DNA from: Oegoconia quadripuncta
Taxonomy: Eukaryota > Arthropoda > Insecta > Lepidoptera > Autostichidae
Assembly (NCBI GenBank): GCA_949316235.1
Contig: OX438744.1
Location: 1,488,001-1,552,000 of the forward strand
DNA length: 64,000 nucleotides
Direction: 5' to 3'
A program made the translations under genes and the position numbers. Under the pieces are notes generated by a model, which did no database searches, was not told the origin of the DNA, and saw only the letters and a list, made by a program, of their open reading frames with translations. This document shows, piece by piece, positions 53,001 through 62,000 of this stretch (positions are counted from its first letter, which is position 1; each line of letters begins with the position of its first letter).

Positions 53001-56000
53001 TTACCATTCGTCTTGCACTACACGAACCACTTCGAGCAACTTTTGCTATTTCAGAAACTATTTGACTTACATTATGTACTACCACTTTCTGTAACTGTAT
53101 TTTCTTTTCTGTTGTGTATTTGCTTGTATTGTAGGACTTGACAAGCTCTACATCGCGGTAGTCAGCAATGAATGTGTTAAGCAGAATGGTTACAACGTCA
53201 TCAACAGTTAAAAGCAAAAAGTATACCCAAAAGACGGCTATATTGGTCATTGTCATCCTGCTAAGGTAGAGATAGTAGGGATGAGGGACCCAATTATATT
53301 ACTCCCCTCTATCTGGTCAACACCCACCATCTTTCATGGTGGAGGGTCATGCTGGATAAATTGTCATCGTATAACCATCCGGTCTTCTACACCGATTTAG
53401 TGGCGAGCCGACATAATTTTCAAGCCTTTAGGAAATTTTGCCACGAGTACTATTGGCATTATTATTCACGGTAGCCTTTGGCTTCCTGAACATTAACACT
53501 CACTGCGTTGTGGCGCTGTTCGTGGTGTATCTTGACAGGGGGTCAAGGTTAACTTGATCCCCTTCCCCATAGGTTAAGCCTTAGTGCTGATTTTGATTTC
53601 ATTTAACTCTCATTTGCCGAGGGAGGGTGGGAAACTTCTTTCCCACTTCACACCTTTAACTCTTCTTTAATTAGTATAGGGCCCAATGTAGAATAGAATA
53701 GAATAGAATAGAATAGAATAGAATAGAATAGAATAGAATACATTTATTCGTCGACCATGACACAAGTCACTTAACCTACATTATACACATACAATATGGG
53801 TTGGTATACAGTTAAAAGTAATATCGGAGACGTGACCCATATCAGGGGCAACGAAATGGTCCAGACTCAGCATGTGCTGTGGGTAGACACCCGCAGCGCT
53901 GTTCATTCTGCCAGAACCATTGAGATACTCGTATGTGCGCATCTCAGGGCACATAAAATTGTATGATTTCACAAACATGGGAAAAGAACTATGGAAATCC
54001 CAATCGTACAATTATTCTACCAATTTCGCGGCTTACTTAAACAACTAAAAATTATTGTAAATTGTTTTGCGCAATAAGGAGTATTTGTATTGTATTGTAA
54101 GACTTAACTAATATCAATCAAGATTAATTTGTTAGTAGATGATAAATAATATAAACTAGTTAATCGATAAATTACAAATAAGCTAATAAATACGAGTTAA
54201 ATAATAGTATACCTATGTTTGGACACATGCCACTTCCACACAATACCCACGCCATTATATAAACCCCGGTTACTTCCCTCCGAACCCTCCTAGCATTACC
54301 AGTGAAAAAAAAAGAAGAAGAAGAACGACATAATTCAGGGTAGTCCGCCTCACTCACATCGCTGTTGCAGTAGAATAAGTTCGCGGTATTTCTTTTTAAA
54401 ACCAGTTCGACTCGTAATGCATCGCAGAGGTGGCGGGAGATCGTTCCAACATTTAGAAGCGAGATATCGGAAGCTGCCACGAAATGCTGCCGTGCTGTGT
54501 CTAGGTATGGTGAAGACGTATGAACATGATCTCGCTTCGTAATTGTGTTGTGCATAACGCCATACGAGTTTTTTGTATAGGTATTCTGGGCTTTTAGATT
54601 TCAACACGTCAAATAACATGGCTGCAAAGTAGATTTTTTGCCGCCCTTCCATTTTAACAATACCAGAAGCGTTGAGATAAGGGGTCACATGAGTTCTGGG
54701 TGGTATAGAGAAGCAGAATCGAGCACACGCATTTTGCACTCTCTGTATCAAACGCTGAGTTTTTTTAAATAGACACGGTCCATATACGGTTATGCAATAG
54801 TTGAGTTTGGATAAAATAATGGTGTCACACAACTTGACACGTAAATCAAGACTAAGAAAAGGTCTGATACGATACAAAACCTTCAACCTGTAAAAGCAGC
54901 ATCGAACTAACTCCACGACATGACTCTCGAATCGCATATGTTTATCCAAGAGTACACCAAGATTCCGGGCTTCTGATACTTGCTCAATAGGCAGCCCATT
55001 TATTCTAACATCAAGAAGTTGAGAAGTAATTTTTTGTACCTTGCGTTTGGTGCCAATCACTATAAATTTTGATTTGGACGGATTGAGAACCAGAGAGTTA
55101 CCAACGGACCATGAAGAAACGCGATCAAGATCTTCGTTTATGTCACTAATGGCAACATCAACTTCATTTTGGGCAATTGGAGTGTAAACTTGGACATCAT
55201 CGGCGTAAAGATGGAACTTGCATGTTTGAAAGCACTTCGTTATATCAGCACTGTAAATTATGAAAAGAAGAGGCCCTAAAATAGAGCCCTGTGGAACGCC
55301 CCTCTCGACCGGTAATAGCTCAGAAATGAGACTGCCGCCATTAGATTTATTGATAACAACTTGTTGATAACGATCTTTTAGGTAGCTGTGAAAAAATTTT
55401 ACCGACGCACCGCAAAAACCGTAATAAGACAATTTAGCCAACAGTAAAGTGTGATTGATGCAATCAAAAGCACGAGAAAAATCCAATAGAGTGAGAAGAG
55501 TGCTCATACCGTCGTCCATAGAAGTGAGAATATTGTCCACAACATCGAGCAGTGCTGTAGCGGTGCTGCGGCCCTTTCTGAAACCAGATTGTAGTTCAGG
55601 GAGTATATTACTGCTTTCACAGTACTTCACTACTTGGTAGTGTACCACCTTCTCAACAATCTTCGAAAGGTAGGGAAGAATACTGATTGGACGAAGGTCT
55701 TCTAGATCCACGGGATTTTTCTTTTTAGGTATTGGTCGAACAAGGGCAGTTTTCCAGGCAGTGGGAAACAAAGATTGTGTTATTGACTTGTTGACAATTG
55801 CAGTGATGATAAAGAGTGTACGCGGAAGTGTCAACAAAATCATATTCATGCTTATACGATCAATACCTAATACCCATAATAACCTTGGCCACGACGTTCT
55901 CATGCACTCGTTCTAACTTAAAAGTGGCAGGGCCATGTCGGTGGTGTTCGAAGTAACTAAGTAGGGAGGCATCAATAGTATTGTCACCTGGAACATTTAG

Positions 56001-59000
56001 AAAATGGCGATTAACAAGATCCGGATCATTATAATGTTCTGGCAAGTCAGAAGTATCATTGAAATCAGGCAGAGCTGATGTTTTTAAATTTTTCCATAAA
56101 GTTGTACAATTATTAAGATTGGCATTAATATTTTCATCGAAATAGGCCTTCCTTTCAGCATATATACTTTGATTAGTGAGATTTTTTAAGTTTTTGTACT
56201 GTGACTTATCAGAGGCTGCCCCAGTCTGACGATATCTAGCATGAGCCCTATTGCGTAGATTCATTATATACCGTACATTGCTTGTAAACCAAGGTAGCGG
56301 CCTATCCTGGATCATTATAGCTCTCTCAGGTGCGTGTTTCTGATATAATTCCATGATCCGCTCATTGAAAAGGGAAACCATGAGATCAACGCTATCCAGA
56401 TCGCCAATGCTGTCCCAGTCAACCAATTCAAGATCCCTATCAAAGTCTTCTCTGTTTACATTTTTGAGAGGTCTGTAGATTAGTTTTCTGGGGGGCAGTC
56501 TTAGCCTCTTGATTTTAAATTCAGCCAGTACAAACGCGTGACCGCCTAGCTCAGGTATATGGGTAACTTTGGTATTAGCTGCTGTTGCATCCGTCACAAC
56601 TAGCTATAGAGCAATAGAGTCACGTAGGGCACCGTCTACCTTCAGTAGGCGCCGTGCAGAGTACCACTGTTGATTCTAGCTTACAGGAGTTCCAGTGGGA
56701 GGAGTGTGGAGGCGGGTAATAATAACCACCATCTTTTCTGCACTTAGAGCGGTCAATCCATGCGATGTTTTGGATTTATGAGCTTTGACTCTCATCAAAA
56801 AATTTTTCATTTTTTATTTAAAATTTAGATATTTTTTAAATTCTCCTCCAGTACTCACTTGCAACACCACTACAAGATCAGTCCATTGTGTATGGTTACA
56901 CCAGTGAGCGAGAGAGGCAGATCAGGACCTTCACAGGTGGGCTGCTGAGGTCGGAAGAACGGAACGGAGCTGAAAGACCTCCAGGAACGTCCCCTTTCTG
57001 CCTTTCTAACAGACGACCGGTGGAGAATGCTTGCTACGAGTTTGGTAAGACCCACATGCCACTAGAGCGATTGGCCGAAATAATAAATGACATGTCTTTT
57101 TTATGCCCAATGGTTTAGCACTTGGCCGCAATCACGCCTGATGTTAAATGAAGATGAAGCCGAAGGTGGAAGAAAGGACTGCCTATCTTATCTTTGAGAA
57201 CCGGAATATAACAATGCTATTAACATTGCTGTGTTAGTGGTAAACTTAGATAAGATGGTGGTAGCTAGCCAGGTGGGCAGTTAACATGCCCTACCACCAA
57301 CCAAACCGAGTACTTATGTACCCCGCTGGGGATTGAACGCGCAACCTCCGATTCGAAACCCAATGTTGTTCACATGTTGTCCACTGCTGAACATAGTAGG
57401 TCTCCCCCAAAGAATTCCAAATTGACCGGTTGGAAGCGGCCTGCATCCAGCGACTTCCCGCGGCCTTCATCAGGTCATCTGTCCACCGTGTGAGTGGAAG
57501 TGCTACGCTGCCCTCGGCGTACAGTTCCTCGAGCACTGTGCCATGCCCAAAGCCACTTCAACTTGTTAATCCCCTGGACTATGTCAGTGACCTTCGTTCG
57601 CTTACGGATTTCTTCCTTCCCGATTCCGTCACGTAGTTTTTAGCATTGCTCTTTCCATAGCACGTTGCGTGACTTTAATATCTAAAATGAGAGAATTAGG
57701 CATGTATATTGCAGTCGCGCTAGCAATGTGGCCTCGGACCAATCATGTGACGCTAATTTTCTCAATCTGTCAAGACGAAATTTGAGACACGAGAAATGCT
57801 ATCTGTCTTTCGCATAAGTTGAGTATGTATCATGGACAAGTAACACAGTGTTTGGTTTCTGATTGCATTTATTCGTATTATCCTCACGTTACTATTGAAT
57901 ATCAAGTTTTCTGACAAATCTTGCCTTCTTTAATATCAATTAAAACTTACATGAATATTTTTAAACTTTTCATTCCAGGTGATTCCTACGACGGAAACCT
58001 CTTATCTGGTATATACCTGACAGCGATGTGGTTCTACCGCGAGCATAACCGTCTTGCTCGGAACCTCGCCAAGATCAACCCCTGCTGGGATGACCAGAAA
58101 CTATTTGAAACCGCCAGACAGATCAATATAGCTCAGTGGCAGCATATGCTGTACTACGAGCTGATTGGTGAAATATTAGGTAAAAATTTGTTCCATTACT
58201 TAAGTTGAGTTAGGTTGAGATGGCGTAGGAAAAATAACTCTAATAGAATGATGGGCCAGGACCCTAGAAAAAGAGTTAGTGGATTGCAGCCTGAGGTATT
58301 GTGATAGTTAGGCAGTAAAGAAAGGAAAGGAATAAGGTTAATGAAATAATTGTAATATTGTAATTGTAATTTATGTAATGTTTATATTATTAATAATGTG
58401 GTATCATAATGTAATGAAATGTTAATTCATTTAATAATAATAAATATCTTTGCACATACACACAGCGCCATCTAGTTCCATACTAAACAACTAGGCTTGT
58501 ATTATAGATACCAGATAGTTGATAAACTACCTACACAAATATTATTTTTTTTGTAAATAAATACATATATAAATGAAAAACATCCATAACTCGGGAACAC
58601 AATGTCTGTATTCATCATACAAACATGTGCCCCTAGCGGGACTCGAACCCGCGACCTTTTGGTTTAGCAGCAGAGTTTGTAACCACTACACGAAACAGGT
58701 CGTCGAATGTAAAGAGTACTAGAAGGCTTTTTTCAAAATTGCAATGTCCTTACAGGGCGCTACATTGTATCCAACATCCTGTATGATAAGAAGTTCCAAT
58801 GTACACTTATAATATGGCAAGCAATAAATTATTAGACTTTGACTATGGTGTGCTTAAGTGACAACAGTTTATGATATGAGTAGGACTCGCCACCTCACTA
58901 TAGAAAGCTTAGCAAGATTGTAAAGGACTACAACATTATAGCTTATAAAGGACAATGTTATAAGGAATACCTGTAGTCCAGCCTTTATTATTTATCTTCT

Positions 59001-62000
59001 CAGGACGGAAGAATGCTGTGGATGCCGGAATACTCTACGATACTCAGGATTACGTGAACGATTTCAATGAACAGTACAAACCTGGTGTCTTCCACGAGTA
59101 TACCGTTGGCACACGATGGTTCCACACAATGCAGGATGGCCGAACTGAGTAAGTTTGTTTCGATGTGAAGGTATATTATACAGGGCGTCCCAAAGTTATG
59201 GGACATGAAGGGGAAGTACCTTAAATATCGTAGATAGTGAATTTTGCTCAAAGAAGACTTTATGTTATTTTTAAAAGTTAGTAATTCTGCATTCATAGAT
59301 TTTCTAAAAATTATTTGCTTCGGCTGGGAATCGAACCGACTCAAATGTGAAAAAAAAAACACCCTACTTTTATGATGCCAATCGAAAGAATAGCTAAAAA
59401 ATAATAACTCTGCCTAAGTAACATAGTATTTTAAAAGAAAGGAACAACGTGAAATTAATCATTTTAATCAAATAAAAAACATACATGAAACTGCCGGAGT
59501 CAATTAAGTAGGTATTTTTTTGTAAATTAATTAATTAAATGCTCAAAATGTGATCCCTCTTGTCTTACGCAAATCGCCAATCTTTTAATGAGCCCGCTGC
59601 CTGTTGATTTTCTAATCATTTTATGGTGAACACTCGATGTGATATGGCACAATTCTGTTTGCAACTCGCCTACGTTCTCGTATCGCTTTTTGTATAGCAT
59701 ATCTTTCACGTATCCCCAAAAGAAGAAATCACTTTAGCAATAAATAACTTTCTTGAAATTTGACTCAATCATTTTATGTTGTTCCTTTCTTTTAAAATAC
59801 TATGTTACTTAGGCAGAGTTATTATTTTTTAGCTATTCTTTCGATTGGCATCATAAAAGTAGGGTGTTTTTTTTTTCACATTTAAGTCGGTTCGATTCCC
59901 AGCCGAAGCAAGTAATTTTTAGAAAATCTATGAATGCAGAATTACTAACTTTTAAAAATAACATAAAGTCTTCTTTGAGCAAAATTCACTATCTACAATA
60001 TTTAAGGTACTTCCCCTTCATGTCCCATAACTTTGGGACGCCCTGTATATATGTCGTAGATAGCGATAAATTAGCGATAGAATTCATTATTCGAACGGTC
60101 AACTGACTATCATAATACGCGGTTAATGGGAAGTAAACCTGGTGGCGCTGGTATCGCCGGAAATGGCGCGGTGACGACGTTAATATAAGGTCCGCACATC
60201 GAAAATGACAGGGACTTTGCTACCAGCCGTCGAAAGAGTCGGACCACCACTGGACATCAACGACCATGAGGGATTCTGATTACCTACTACCATCGACGGT
60301 TGAAGAATCCGGTGAGTCGTTACTGAATAAGACTTTGATCATGGAATTTGAGCAAGGAGGAACTATAGACAAGGTACGGCTGAGTTCCACAGAGTGCACG
60401 AGGGGGCCAAGTTGTATGGCACGAGGGGCGTGCACATGTTTTCTCTTCAACAGAAAGCATCTCAGGTTTCATGATCATAATCGAATGTGAATACGTTGTC
60501 GATTCGCCTATAGTAGCTTGCAATAATGTCGCCATTGCCCGAGCAACCCTTTACCACGCGACTGGCACCGTCCCGGTCGCTATCAACCCATCTACGACAT
60601 ATACTAATGAATGATACTGCACCATACCTCTTTGCAAATGAAACGTGAATGAAGTAGGTATTCACAGAGCTGGCAAGTCCTTACGATACGCCACGATTTA
60701 CGCAATTAGAATCCATTTACTTTTCCAAGTAAATTGGCAATGGAGTTTCTGATATCTTCCTCCAAACTCGTATATGTTTGCCTCATCATCTCAGCCTGTA
60801 AACATCCCACTGCAAGGATATGGGCCTTCCCTCGTATAATAAGGGAATATGGGCCATAGTCCACCACGCTGGCTCAATGCAGGTAGGGGACTTCATATGC
60901 CTTAGAATCTTCATTTTTCAGGCATTCAGGATTTTCATTCTCACGATGTTTACCTTTACCGTTTAACAGTCGGATAAATACACATAACTAACATTAAATT
61001 TAAAAACTCATTGGTATATGACATGCCTGGGAATCGAACCCGGACCTCCTAAATGGTAGACCGTGTCTTAACCACTGAGCCACCGCCGATTTCTTGATTA
61101 AATCATTGCGATACTTTATTTCATATTATCTTTTACTATTAATGATTTCACATAATATTTATTCCCTAGATTGTATACATCCACTTAGACCTCTTGATAT
61201 ATTATACCACTATCCGCCCGCAGCTTTGCCTGCGAGGAATAGATTTATCGCGGATTTTTTTTTATGCACAACGGGTTGATACTTAACCTCAATCATACCT
61301 GATATTAAATGAAGAGGAGGTCTGAGGTGGAAGCGTACTGACCCGGAACCCCCAACACATTTGGAAGACTGCATGGCTATCTTATGTCTAACAACCGGAA
61401 CACAACAATGCTATTACTATTGCTGCTTGGCGGTAGATTTAGATAAGATGGTGGTAGCCTGTTGGCTGTCATTTAAAATGGGATTAAACGGCTCCTCTAC
61501 GATATATAAAAACTGTTGTAACCTTTCTAGATTGTAAATGACTGATTGAAAGAGACAAACCCTCTGAGTTTCTCGTTAGCTCGTCTCAGTAGTGGTCGCG
61601 TTCCGAGCTAGTGGTAGTTTAAAAAACAAGTGACGTTCATAAGTGCATATTGTATTGCCTACATGAATAAGACCTTTTCAGTAGATCCTCAATGGGTCAC
61701 CTGGAGCCAAAGACATTCACTATAGTCAAACACAACGTCAATGTCATTTCTTTTTAAAGAAGTCCTGCTTTATCTTAACCCTGTTAATATTAATTCCAGT
61801 ATATACAGTAATAAAGGCAAGTATTTGGGCACACGCACCACGGTGGATGATGAGTTAAGGAGCGGCATCCTCGAGGTGAACAACACAGAAGCTCAACTCA
61901 CTCAGGGAGCATTCAGGCAGCCAGCTGCAAAGCTGGACGACGTTATCGAGCCAGATGTAAGAGAGCAACCAATTGGTAATACTAGAATCCAAACTATGTC

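Larger units (their letters stand above)
52775..56851. other. intron 2 contents
   Basis: It includes a + LINE tail (53075-53145), anonymous DNA (53146-53690), a pentanucleotide array (53691-53740), a probable minus-strand LINE 3' region (53741-54349) and the antisense LINE coding block (54350-56597). 56598-56851 shows no recognised element. Confidence 0.7.
57045..57978. other. intron 3 contents
   Basis: It holds minus-strand SINE-B (57105-57365) followed by a minus-strand RTE-like LINE remnant (57366-57690). 57691-57978 is anonymous. Confidence 0.75.
59149..61799. other. intron 5 contents
   Basis: It holds MITE-R (59181-60045), an unassigned G+C-richer stretch (60100-60660), minus-strand SINE-J (60780-61088), a repeat end (61205-61255), minus-strand SINE-B (61258-61480) and a + LINE end (61495-61675). 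Confidence 0.75.

Noticed and set aside
52891..53256. Possible extra peroxidase exon after exon 2
   Set aside because: No residues match the family, exon 2 (phase 0) joins exon 3 directly, and part of the stretch is a LINE 3' end.
54172..54555. 127-codon minus-strand frame as a separate gene
   Set aside because: It overlaps the C-terminal coding and 3' region of the intron 2 LINE in another frame.
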